This document shows, piece after piece, positions 8,737-17,125 of a DNA stretch of 59,853 nucleotides. The notes beneath the pieces are model-generated. The model did no database searches. It was not told the DNA's origin and was given only the letters and a program-made list of their open reading frames with translations. Every line of letters starts with the position of its first letter. Position 1 is the first letter of the stretch. Position numbers and translations under genes: made by a program. Origin of the DNA: an uncultured delta proteobacterium (GTDB taxonomy: Bacteria; Bdellovibrionota_C; UBA2361; OMII01); NCBI GenBank assembly GCA_903904735.1, contig CAIVDM010000040.1, positions 1-59,853 of the forward strand. Direction: 5' to 3'.

Positions 8737-10170
8737 ATGACTCCAGAATCATCCAACCAACCACTTCCAGAAGATGAAAGCTTCCAACCGGCATCGGAGT
8801 CGCCACGATCATCCGGCGCGGAAAGTTCATTTGAAGAACTCAACGGCTCTCCGTCCGCCATCTCGATTGAACTGCTTGAGGCGAGCGATGAAACTCGCCT
8901 TTTACAGATTCTCTCGCAAGCCCTGGAAAATGACGCTCTGCTGAATCAATTCGCGGGATGCTTGATCCCTCTGTGTGAAGATCCGAGTCAAGAAGCCTTG
9001 GTGACGCAGGATCGATTATGTCGGGTGGTGGCGTCTCAAGTCAGGGGGTTGGGAGGTGATGATTTCTTCGAAAACACCGAGAAGTTGCGCAAGCTATCGA
9101 ATGTGACGGACGCGATTCTTCTCTCTTGTCAGGTTAATCCCCGCGCTCGGCAGTGTGAAGGGCTTCAGGAACTTCTTCGCGCTGAGGTGGATCTACTCAG
9201 TCAGATGGACATGGACCGCGGCGTCATTTTGGATGCCGAAAATCGGGCCGCTCTAGGGAAAGAGCTGTCGCCTACGGTCCTCAATGACTGGACAGGGCTG
9301 TATCTCGATAGTCTTGAACAGGTCTTAATAGGATTAAAGATTCCGGGTTTCGAGCCTTCTGCCGCGCTTCTTGAGGAGTGCCGTGAACTGGTCGCCGCTC
9401 AGCTATCATGGACTCAGGTCGGTATGGGACCCACCGAGTCCAGAACGAGCGGTGAGGGGCAGTTATGGAGCGAGACGCTTGGTTTCGCTCGAGCGGTGGC
9501 TGATTGCTCCGTAGAGACGCCGTTAATGGAGATCGCTCTGAGTCTTGTGCGCTGGTTCAACGAAGGAGCGTGGAATACCGCGACGGCTCCGATTCGAGAG
9601 GAGGGGACCGATGGAGTTGAATTGTATAATATGCTCGGTTGGCTCGAACTCGCCGAGCACCGCGCTATGGCAGCTCTTCTTCGTGCTCAAACAGGCTGTG
9701 AAGTTGAGACTCTATGGAAAGAAGTTCTAGAGACGAGACCGCTTGGCTCTCGAGCGGCTCGCGTGGCGCTGCACGGCTTGGCGAGATCTGACGCCACGGA
9801 GACAGCCGAGTATATATCAAAGCTTTTAAACCGGATTGGATCTGATAAGTGTTCGCCTGCCCTGGCGGAGCGCTATCTCGACACGCTGATCCTTGTCGCC
9901 TCCGAGCCAGGCATGCCGGAGGTTATCATGAGCGCGTGGAACCCTGACGTGGAATACCCCATTGATCCGCTACATAAGGAGCTTCTCCTCGCGCGAGTGG
10001 ATGATCGGTTAGAGCTCCACAACAGATATGTCGAACCGGCACGCGCGAGGGTACAGCAATGTGGTGATGATCTCATATCTCGCCAGAGAATAGAGAATCG
10101 CGCGAGCAAAAAAGGAGTCATCTGGTCGAAACGAGCTTTGCTAGCGCTCCAGGCGCTAGGAGTGGCATAA
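8737..10170 (+). CDS. Unrecognised 477-residue helical protein
   Basis: I do not recognise a family. The first 45 residues are acidic and Ser/Pro-rich and probably disordered. From there the protein is almost entirely predicted amphipathic helix, with segments such as LLQILSQALENDALLNQF, ELAEHRAMAALLRAQTGCE and AARVALHGLARSDATETAEYI, reminiscent of HEAT- or TPR-like helical repeats but without a clear consensus. There is no signal peptide or membrane segment, so it is probably cytoplasmic. It starts at an isolated ATG after a long leader containing two hairpins and converges with flagellin, 86 nt away. A role as a scaffold or regulator is a guess only. Confidence 0.6.
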   Translation: MTPESSNQPLPEDESFQPASESPRSSGAESSFEELNGSPSAISIELLEASDETRLLQILSQALENDALLNQFAGCLIPLCEDPSQEALVTQDRLCRVVASQVRGLGGDDFFENTEKLRKLSNVTDAILLSCQVNPRARQCEGLQELLRAEVDLLSQMDMDRGVILDAENRAALGKELSPTVLNDWTGLYLDSLEQVLIGLKIPGFEPSAALLEECRELVAAQLSWTQVGMGPTESRTSGEGQLWSETLGFARAVADCSVETPLMEIALSLVRWFNEGAWNTATAPIREEGTDGVELYNMLGWLELAEHRAMAALLRAQTGCEVETLWKEVLETRPLGSRAARVALHGLARSDATETAEYISKLLNRIGSDKCSPALAERYLDTLILVASEPGMPEVIMSAWNPDVEYPIDPLHKELLLARVDDRLELHNRYVEPARARVQQCGDDLISRQRIENRASKKGVIWSKRALLALQALGVA

Positions 10171-10256
10171 GCTATTTTGTTCGCGTCTAACGCGTTCTCG
10201 CCGAGGTCTGGGTCTCTGTGCCGGTTTGACTGACTGGTAGGGCTTTTATTGAAGGA

Positions 10257-11111
10257 CTACGTGAGTAGTTTGAGGGCTAGCGTTGGCTCTTGGTTTGCCT
10301 GCGCTATGAGGGATATCTGAGCTTGTTGGAGTACTTGCAGACGCACTAGTTCAGCGGTATCCGCCGCGACATCTGAATCCCGAAGGTTTGACTCGGCCGC
10401 TTGTGTGTTCTCTCTCGCCACTGCGAGATAGCTGAGCGCGGAGCTAAGGCGGCTCGCCGCCGCGCCAACGATCCCGCGTTGTCGTGTGACATCATCGAGG
10501 GCATTAGCGATGGCGGAGAAAGCCTTCTGAGAGGCGGAGGCGGCGTAGTCTTCTGTTGTGCCTGATATCGAATAGGTAAGAGCGTACGAGTTACCGAGTC
10601 CCAAGAATGACAGGGTCCCCATCGCGGATTGGATAGTGAATCGAGAGTATTCATCTCCACCCGTTCCAACCTGCACGACCACATTGCTGGTGCCTGAAAG
10701 GGTAGGGATGCCGTTGAAAGAGCTGGTGGAGGAGATTCGATCGACCTCAGAACCGAGAGCGCTGAACTCAGTCTGCATGGCTGAGCGTTGGATGTTGGTA
10801 TAGGTGGCGTTTGATGATTGCAGCGCCAACTCGGACATTCGTCCGAGAATGTAAGCGATCTCGCCCAGTCCAGAATCCGCCAGACTGGTGTACGCGAGTC
10901 CATCGTTGGCGTTTCGGATAGCGACTGACATTAACCGGCTCTGGGTGTTTAGCTGCTGAGCCAAAGAGATCCCGGCCGGATCGTCTGACGCCTTATTAAT
11001 CCTAATTCCCGACGTGAGGCGCTCGTACACGGTGCCGAGTTTGGAGGAGGTTTCCTTCAAGTCGATAGAGGTCTTGAGCGATCGCAGGTTGGTGGCAAAT
11101 GAGATCGACAT
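10257..11111 (-). CDS. fliC: Compact flagellin
   Basis: This 284-residue flagellin forms the flagellar filament after export by the flagellar type III system. The N-terminal D0/D1 helices carry the family signatures LKETSSKLGTVYERLTSGIRINKASDDPAG and ANDGLAYTSLADSGLGEI. The C-terminal D1/D0 helices have the NTQAAESNLRDSDVA motif and end in VLQQAQISLIAQAN...LKLL. The central part is only a short beta region (NVVVQVGTGGDEYSRFT), so the surface D2/D3 domains are missing. AGGAAG lies 7 nt upstream of the ATG. No other flagellar gene is nearby, so it is a stand-alone filament gene; one of several flagellin copies is likely. Confidence 0.93.
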   Translation of the reverse strand: MSISFATNLRSLKTSIDLKETSSKLGTVYERLTSGIRINKASDDPAGISLAQQLNTQSRLMSVAIRNANDGLAYTSLADSGLGEIAYILGRMSELALQSSNATYTNIQRSAMQTEFSALGSEVDRISSTSSFNGIPTLSGTSNVVVQVGTGGDEYSRFTIQSAMGTLSFLGLGNSYALTYSISGTTEDYAASASQKAFSAIANALDDVTRQRGIVGAAASRLSSALSYLAVARENTQAAESNLRDSDVAADTAELVRLQVLQQAQISLIAQANQEPTLALKLLT

Positions 11112-11430
11112 CGTGTCTTCCTTTGTTCGCCTACTCGGTCCGTGAGGGGCGATCTTGCATACACCTGGCAGGACGGCAGACTTACCCCGAGTTGGTAGGA
11201 TTTGGGGCGTTTTTTTTTGCCCCTACCAGCGAGCAGGAAGGGAGTTGAAAAAATAAAGTCGTAAAATCAATGGGTTGAGATTCTAGCCTACGACAGGTGG
11301 AAGCAGTTTAACTTCAGAGATGGACTAATACGTACAGGACGATCCTCACCGCTACAGGAGGGGGAAACCTGGTCATAACGTACAGTGGAGCATTCCACAT
11401 ACGGTTTACGTACAAGGTTGCGACTCTTAT
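11112..11430. other. 319-nt divergent intergenic region (flagellin / tandem AAA+)
   Basis: No gene is supported. About 90 nt upstream of flagellin is an imperfect stem-loop (GGTAG..GGGC pairing with GCCC-CTACC, about 11192-11226) around a run of nine Ts, which could structure the flagellin leader or terminate leftward read-through. I looked for sigma28 (TAAA-N15-GCCGATAA) and sigma54 (GG-N10-GC) promoters on the minus strand and found no convincing match. The AAA+ gene must also be driven from here. Confidence 0.35.
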
Positions 11431-13620
11431 ATGACAGAGAACTCGGAGAAGACACTGAATCAGCAGGAAGAACGTCTGACGAAGCCTCTCGCCTTTCGTT
11501 CGGGTAAGGCAGGAGACGCGTTCTCCCCAAAGACCGATGGTAGTGAACTCGGAATCGTAAATCCCAACTTTCATTCAACCTATACGCCCGAGTCTGTGGG
11601 CTTTCGTAAAGTCGGAACCCCTGAGCAGCTCGAGACCAAGCTCGCTGATGTGGGCTATCACTGTTTACCATTCTACGCCGTGCAGATGTCGATGTTGCTC
11701 AACACGCACATCAACAGCGTTAAATGTATCCTTTTGGAAGGTCCGTCCGGTTGCGGTAAGAGCTTCATGGCGAAATCGCTCGCCAAGATAACAGGCGCCG
11801 AGCTGATGTGCATCCAGTGTTTCAAGGGCATGAACCTTCAGCACTTGATAGAGACGCCATCGACGCTCGGCATGGTGAACGCGATGACGGGCCGCAACTC
11901 GGAAAATACCGACGAGCTAATGAACCTCGGACCCATTTCACGCGCGTTCCTCACTTCGCAGAGCAAGCCAGTTATCTTGTTAATCGACGAAATCGATAAA
12001 GTTGAGGTCGGTATCGATACCTTCTTCCTCGGCCCGATTCAAGACGCGCGTATCTGGTGTGAGTCTCGCGCGCCGATCGACGCGAATCTTGATAATCTTA
12101 TCATTATCTTCACGAAGAACTTCGAGCGCCCGATCAATGAGGCGCTTCTGCGACGTGTGCATCCTCTTCGAATGAAGTTTATGGACTCGGCCCTGGAGCG
12201 CCGGGTGCTTGCCCCATATTGCACCCCCAGATTGGCTGAAAACCTGATTCGAGTCGCTGACCTGATGCGGGCGTCAGATGGAAGTTATCCGTTCGATCGA
12301 CCCCCCGCGCCAGAGGAGTTACTCAAGGCGGCCCACTATATCACGCACCTCTTAACCTGGGATCTCATCGATTACGCCTTCGTCGGTAAAAATCTTTTCT
12401 ACATGCTCTCTAAGTCAGAGCATGACCGCACGATATTCGAGCAGATGATGCGGTATCACCCTGATTTTTCGGATCCGTTAGTGCCGGATAACCGAAACGC
12501 GACAATAGAGCAGATACATGCCCGTCTCGGAAGGTGGCTACTTGAGGGTATTATTGACGATCCAGACGCGAAGCGTCGTGGTAAGGCGTATAAACCCGAG
12601 AAAGTGGGGTTGACCAAGTTTGATGACCCAGAAGAGTTAGCGCGACGACTCGCCGCCGTTGGCTATCAGTGCGCTCGATTCACCGCTACTCAGATGACGT
12701 TGCTTCTCACGTCCCCATCCGATCGAACTCGCGCGATGTTGCTTGAAGGACCATCAGGTTGCGGAAAGAGCTTTCTAGCGAAATGTCTCGCCAAGGCGAC
12801 TGGCGCTGATTTCATGTGTCTTAGCTGCTATCATGGCATGAATACAGCGCATCTAATGGAAGTTCCATCGGCGCTCGCCATCGCCTCCTCTATGGCGGGC
12901 CAAGAGGCGCAGGCGAAAGAGAAGCTGATGAACCTTGGAATTCTGTCGAGGGCTTTCCTTAAGTCTCAAAGCCAGCCGGTAATTTTGTTAATCGATGAGA
13001 TAGATAAGGTTGAGTCTCATATCGATACCTTCTTCCTTGGACCGGTCCAGGATGCGAGAATCTGGCTTGAGTCACGACCGCCGATCGATTGTAACATCGA
13101 TAATCTGCTCATTATCTTCACCAAGAACTTTAATCGCCGGCTCGATGACGCGTTTCTTCGACGTGTTCACCCAATGAAGATGTCGTATCTCGATTCAACA
13201 TTAGAGCGCCGAGTGCTCTCGAAACACTGTATGCCGCAGCTCGTGAACAATCTGGTTTGGATCGCTGACCGAATGCGTAACAGTGAGGGAACCTACCAGT
13301 TCGAGCGACCGCCAGCACCAGAGGAATTACTAGCGATTGGCCACTATGTTCAAAAAATGTTGGACTGGAAGTCGGCTGATTTTAACTGGGTTGGTAAAAA
13401 CGTGTGGGCGATGATCGCGAAATCCGAGCATGATCGGGCGGTTATGGACCATATGCTTCGCTTCCATCCTGATTTCTTGGATCCTCTCTACATGGACGGA
13501 AAAAACGCCACCATGGATGTAATTTACGCGAGACTTGGCCGAATAATCCTACAAGAGATTATTGATGACCCAGACCGTGATAGACGCGAGCGTGCTTGGA
13601 TGGAGATGGAGTACGCGTAA
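11431..13620 (+). CDS. Tandem double AAA+ (MoxR-like) ATPase
   Basis: This 729-residue protein consists of two copies of the same ~335-residue AAA+ module. Walker A is GPSGCGKSF at about residues 104-112 and again at about 440-448. Walker B is LLIDEIDKVE at about 183 and 519. A sensor-1-like IIFTKNF and an arginine-finger-like LRRVHP follow in both. Each module begins with a VGY-C-x(3)-A-QM-LL segment and ends with a HYHPDFxDPL...NAT...IYARLGR helix pair. The arrangement resembles MoxR/AAA_5 remodelling ATPases fused head to tail by recent duplication. The following gene starts 25 nt downstream, so the two are one operon and probably one complex. MoxR ATPases usually pair with a VWA protein; here the partner is a large repeat protein instead. 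The N-terminal 45 residues look disordered. Confidence 0.85.
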   Translation: MTENSEKTLNQQEERLTKPLAFRSGKAGDAFSPKTDGSELGIVNPNFHSTYTPESVGFRKVGTPEQLETKLADVGYHCLPFYAVQMSMLLNTHINSVKCILLEGPSGCGKSFMAKSLAKITGAELMCIQCFKGMNLQHLIETPSTLGMVNAMTGRNSENTDELMNLGPISRAFLTSQSKPVILLIDEIDKVEVGIDTFFLGPIQDARIWCESRAPIDANLDNLIIIFTKNFERPINEALLRRVHPLRMKFMDSALERRVLAPYCTPRLAENLIRVADLMRASDGSYPFDRPPAPEELLKAAHYITHLLTWDLIDYAFVGKNLFYMLSKSEHDRTIFEQMMRYHPDFSDPLVPDNRNATIEQIHARLGRWLLEGIIDDPDAKRRGKAYKPEKVGLTKFDDPEELARRLAAVGYQCARFTATQMTLLLTSPSDRTRAMLLEGPSGCGKSFLAKCLAKATGADFMCLSCYHGMNTAHLMEVPSALAIASSMAGQEAQAKEKLMNLGILSRAFLKSQSQPVILLIDEIDKVESHIDTFFLGPVQDARIWLESRPPIDCNIDNLLIIFTKNFNRRLDDAFLRRVHPMKMSYLDSTLERRVLSKHCMPQLVNNLVWIADRMRNSEGTYQFERPPAPEELLAIGHYVQKMLDWKSADFNWVGKNVWAMIAKSEHDRAVMDHMLRFHPDFLDPLYMDGKNATMDVIYARLGRIILQEIIDDPDRDRRERAWMEMEYA

Positions 13621-13645
13621 ATAGCCCTGAAGGGGAGCAGGGGTG

Positions 13646-16600
13646 ATGGAAGGTTCTAATTCAGGTGGCAAAAAAATAGTATTCAAAAAGCGCGCAATCG
13701 GTCAGAGCCCAGACGCGCTTGATGATCTGCTCGGCGAGTTGCTGTCAGAGCCGGTTGAGCAAGAGCGGCAAGAGGAGCTCCCAACGCCTCAAGAGCCGTC
13801 GTTGGATCTGCACTACGCGGGAGAGATATTCGATCAGTTCTATAGACCTCTCGCCGTTGAGGGGGGACCTGACCGCTTATCTGAGATAGCTAGAGAGACC
13901 CCTTCAGTTCCCAACGCGTCGGCGCGCCTTACGAGCGCGGGAGTCGGGGCGCGCGATCAAAAGCATCAGGAGCTCGCGGAAGTTTTAGCTCATCAGATCT
14001 ACCAACTCGCTCAGAAAGATCGCGAGACTGACATCGATGTATACCTAGCGGCTTTTAACGTAGTTCTCGCGGACAAAACCCCGCAAGACATAAAGCTCAT
14101 TCTTGATAGAGCCAACGATTTTTTTACTGAGCACTACTACACCGCGATCCGAGATCGTGGTGAGCGCCCGGAGATATACCATCAGGTCATCAAACGTGTG
14201 GGGCACGAGCACTCAGACCGTATCGCCAAGATAGTAAAGGGGCTCGATGTTGAGGAGATGGCGGCGACCCTTCTCACTATGTACCAAGGGGGAAGCGCCG
14301 ATAAAGCTTCGCGTATAACCGATATACTTCTGGATTTAACTGAGAGGCAGCTTCGAGCGGTGCGTGAGGAGTTTCTACTCATTCCCTATAAATTACTCGC
14401 GAAACAGGCGTACGCCATCATACATCAACAGGCCGCGGACTCTCAGACTGTTGGAAGGCGTAGCATTGGAAAGAGCGAGGTATACGAGCATAAACGAGGC
14501 TCAGCCTTTCGAATTCGTGATGAGGTGAGAGCGCTTCGCTATCTCTTGCTTGGCAAGAGCGTTGGAGAGATAGCTCTCATCAAGCGCTTTTACCTGGACT
14601 TCGGTGATATCGAGGCGTCAGAGCGCGAGATAGGGCTTGAGACTCATGTACGGAAAAAGCTCTCTCAGGTCGAGTTCGATAGACTCGGCTCGCTACTGTC
14701 AGGGTGGTCACCCTATCAGGAGGCGCAAGAGATTCACGATTTAATATACCCCCGAACCTTAGGAGAGGAGATCGAGGATCAGTTGAGCGATCCGCGCGAT
14801 GTTGTTGACCGCGATCACACGCAGGGCATCGGCCCATTCTTGCGACGATTCAAGAAAAATCGAATATGGAGAGGCAGAAACTCATCCTTCCACCGGGTGA
14901 TCAACCAGTTCGAGCTTGTGAATGAGCGCGTCGCCGCCTTACCGGTCGAGCGATTCCTAGCGACGAATGACGCTTTGAGAGAGTTGTTTGGATATGAACT
15001 TGATCCCACCGCTTTCCCATCACTCGCGCTATTTGACGCGAGGCGGATAGCCATAACTATAGCCGAGAGATTAAGCGTGACGGTGGACCTCCTAGAGATT
15101 ATACAGCCCATGCTCTATCTAGAGCCCCGGCAGTGCTTGATGGCGCAGTGCGCGTACGAGGCCCTTTTTGGTAGATCCCTTAAGGAAGCTATCAAGGAAC
15201 GAGTCAACGGCGCCTCAGTTAAGAGCTCATCACAAGAGTTAACCGCGTTAATCGAACGTTATGTGGATGGACATGGTCGCTGGGCGCTGAATACGGATAT
15301 TCTCGCGCGATACCGAGGCGAGGAGCCTGAGCCATCAGTATGGCAATATGAGTACCGCAGCTCGGAAGAGAGTGAGGTAGCCGCGATGCGCCTCGCTGAG
15401 GTTCTCGACCAAGATCTCTCTATGGGCTCAATCGATCGACCTGTGAAAGAACTCTTGTTTGAGCGCTCTTACGATGAACTGAATCAGATAGAACGAGCTT
15501 TTTACGATCTCACGGAGCCAAAAGTGTCATTGCTTGAGGTGCTAAAAGGTTGCCTCTCGCCAGATGGATTCGCCTCCATAGAATTGCTCCTCGCGGGAAT
15601 CGATAGTTTATCGCTCGCGCAACATATTCATGACGATCCGGCGTCAGCTATCGTTCTTAAGGAGCTCCCATGGCAGCATGTGAGGGCGCTTCGGGTGATT
15701 TTTGAACGCGTGCATTTTGTTAGCCTTGACGCGTATTTGCTCCAAGAGCTGTCAACGGCGGACGAGAACCTCCTCGTTGATTGCTTGTCGGCGGTTTTGA
15801 CCCCAGAGGTGTTTGAAATCCGCAGCGTTTTTCTCTCACTCAAGCGCGAGACAGTTCAGGATTTGGAACCCCTCAAAGGAAACTGGACGAGTGATCTCCG
15901 GCGCATTATGGCCTTTGAGAAAGCGTTCGATTTTCACTTCCCTCGCTTGCGAGTGCACTTGAAGTATCTGGCGGCGAAGCAAATTGTCTCACCGGCGCTT
16001 TTCGCTGAGATAATCTTGTGTTTAGAGGGCGTGGATCCAGAGATTAATCAGCGCATCCTCGAGTGTTTTGACGCGGTAGATATCATCGCACTTATTGAGA
16101 TTCTCCGAGGAAATAAGTATGACCAACGAATTATAGAAGAGACATATGATCTGCTTAATCCTGACGCTCCGCTTAGACGAGCGGTGAAGGAAATGAAGGT
16201 GGATCTAGATCAGATTAATGAAACACTGCTGCACATTGAGGGCTATTCAGCCAAGGACGTGGCGGGCGAGATGCATGACGTCGTGTCGACTGTTAGCGGG
16301 GAGAGTCTCGGGCTGGCGGTCTTGGATATCGTGGCAGCTCCATCGGCGCAGCGCCCGAACAAACGGATACCAGATGATATCAACTGGATGGATGAGATGG
16401 TGTATCAGGTCGCGCTCGCTTATCAGCGCGAATACCGAGCTGACGTCGTGAGCTCGTGTCGCACGAAAGGTGTTCCTGAGTCGATGCTTGAGGAGCTAAC
16501 GAGTAGAGTGTTCGGACTTGAAGTCTGCGCCTCCGCGCGCGATCTCTTCAATTTGATAAAGACCTACAAAGAGGGAGCCCCACCCCCTGAATACGCGGAG

Positions 16601-16825
16601 CAGAAGATCTGCTCTTATCTAGAGAGTCGTGGAGCGCGACATCGAGACCGACTGGTAAGAGCCTACAACGCGTTTTGGGCTCACACGCCAGGCTACGCGA
16701 GTGTTATTGACGATATCAATCGATTCTTCAAGGACACAACAGTTAAGCGCAAGATGCATGCGATGATGCTAGGAGTAGGTGGCGATAATCGCGTTGGCAA
16801 CGTCAAACCCGTCGTGCTGCATTAG
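13646..16825 (+). CDS. Giant helical protein with annexin-like repeats
   Basis: This 1059-residue protein has a disordered first ~100 residues (basic patch KKIVFKKR, then acidic). The rest is alpha-helical, and I see about eight to ten units of 65-80 residues following an annexin-like pattern: a helix ending in LL or IL, then (Q/R)-hh-(R/E)-AF/Y-xx-hh, an L-xx-h helix, and a closing h-LLLAG-type helix. The clearest units are near residues 290-350 (IALIKRFYLDFGD), 480-530 (AQCAYEALFGRSLKEAIKE), 600-650 (NQIERAFYDLTEP..SIELLLAG), 660-710, 810-865 (IIEETYDLLNP) and 985-1045 (LVRAYNAFW). The canonical Ca2+ loop (GxGT) is not conserved. GGGGAG lies 8 nt before the ATG; a GTG one codon earlier is possible. 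It is co-transcribed with the tandem AAA+ ATPase. The family call is by eye and tentative. Confidence 0.6.
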   Translation: MEGSNSGGKKIVFKKRAIGQSPDALDDLLGELLSEPVEQERQEELPTPQEPSLDLHYAGEIFDQFYRPLAVEGGPDRLSEIARETPSVPNASARLTSAGVGARDQKHQELAEVLAHQIYQLAQKDRETDIDVYLAAFNVVLADKTPQDIKLILDRANDFFTEHYYTAIRDRGERPEIYHQVIKRVGHEHSDRIAKIVKGLDVEEMAATLLTMYQGGSADKASRITDILLDLTERQLRAVREEFLLIPYKLLAKQAYAIIHQQAADSQTVGRRSIGKSEVYEHKRGSAFRIRDEVRALRYLLLGKSVGEIALIKRFYLDFGDIEASEREIGLETHVRKKLSQVEFDRLGSLLSGWSPYQEAQEIHDLIYPRTLGEEIEDQLSDPRDVVDRDHTQGIGPFLRRFKKNRIWRGRNSSFHRVINQFELVNERVAALPVERFLATNDALRELFGYELDPTAFPSLALFDARRIAITIAERLSVTVDLLEIIQPMLYLEPRQCLMAQCAYEALFGRSLKEAIKERVNGASVKSSSQELTALIERYVDGHGRWALNTDILARYRGEEPEPSVWQYEYRSSEESEVAAMRLAEVLDQDLSMGSIDRPVKELLFERSYDELNQIERAFYDLTEPKVSLLEVLKGCLSPDGFASIELLLAGIDSLSLAQHIHDDPASAIVLKELPWQHVRALRVIFERVHFVSLDAYLLQELSTADENLLVDCLSAVLTPEVFEIRSVFLSLKRETVQDLEPLKGNWTSDLRRIMAFEKAFDFHFPRLRVHLKYLAAKQIVSPALFAEIILCLEGVDPEINQRILECFDAVDIIALIEILRGNKYDQRIIEETYDLLNPDAPLRRAVKEMKVDLDQINETLLHIEGYSAKDVAGEMHDVVSTVSGESLGLAVLDIVAAPSAQRPNKRIPDDINWMDEMVYQVALAYQREYRADVVSSCRTKGVPESMLEELTSRVFGLEVCASARDLFNLIKTYKEGAPPPEYAEQKICSYLESRGARHRDRLVRAYNAFWAHTPGYASVIDDINRFFKDTTVKRKMHAMMLGVGGDNRVGNVKPVVLH

Positions 16826-16901
16826 TGGTCTCAAGATCGAATCTGCTACTCTTGGTTCAACTATGTGTCTGGAGAAATCCTCAAGGGACTCCGTGTCGCC
16901 T

Positions 16902-16969
16902 CGCTGCGACGAGACAAGCTTGCTCCGCGCCGTGGCGAGACAGAGAGCGTCGCAGCGTGTCGCTTTTTT
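16902..16969 (+). terminator. Candidate terminator / long-loop inverted repeat
   Basis: A perfect 10-bp inverted repeat (CGCTGCGACG at 16902-16911 and CGTCGCAGCG at 16948-16957) encloses 36 nt with a small inner stem, and a T6 tract follows at 16964-16969. It lies about 75 nt after the annexin-like gene, in the 300-nt convergent gap with the P-type ATPase. The stem-to-T distance (6 nt) and long loop are not ideal for a classic terminator. The rest of the 16826-17125 gap shows nothing else. Confidence 0.4.
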
Positions 16970-17125
16970 GCACTACGGAGTGCGCCAAGTAGACCGCGTA
17001 CAGAGTGAGCAGAACGCCTCCTTCAGGGTGAGTTAAGCCATGACCTCGCTCCACTCGCCAAAACCGAGAGCATTTAGAGAGAACACGGTTGGATCCTGAC
17101 GAGCAGTAGTACGACCGAGGCGGCT

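Noticed and set aside
11112..11190. sigma54 or sigma28 promoter for flagellin
   Set aside because: The best matches lack the GG-N10-GC spacing or the GCCGATAA box.
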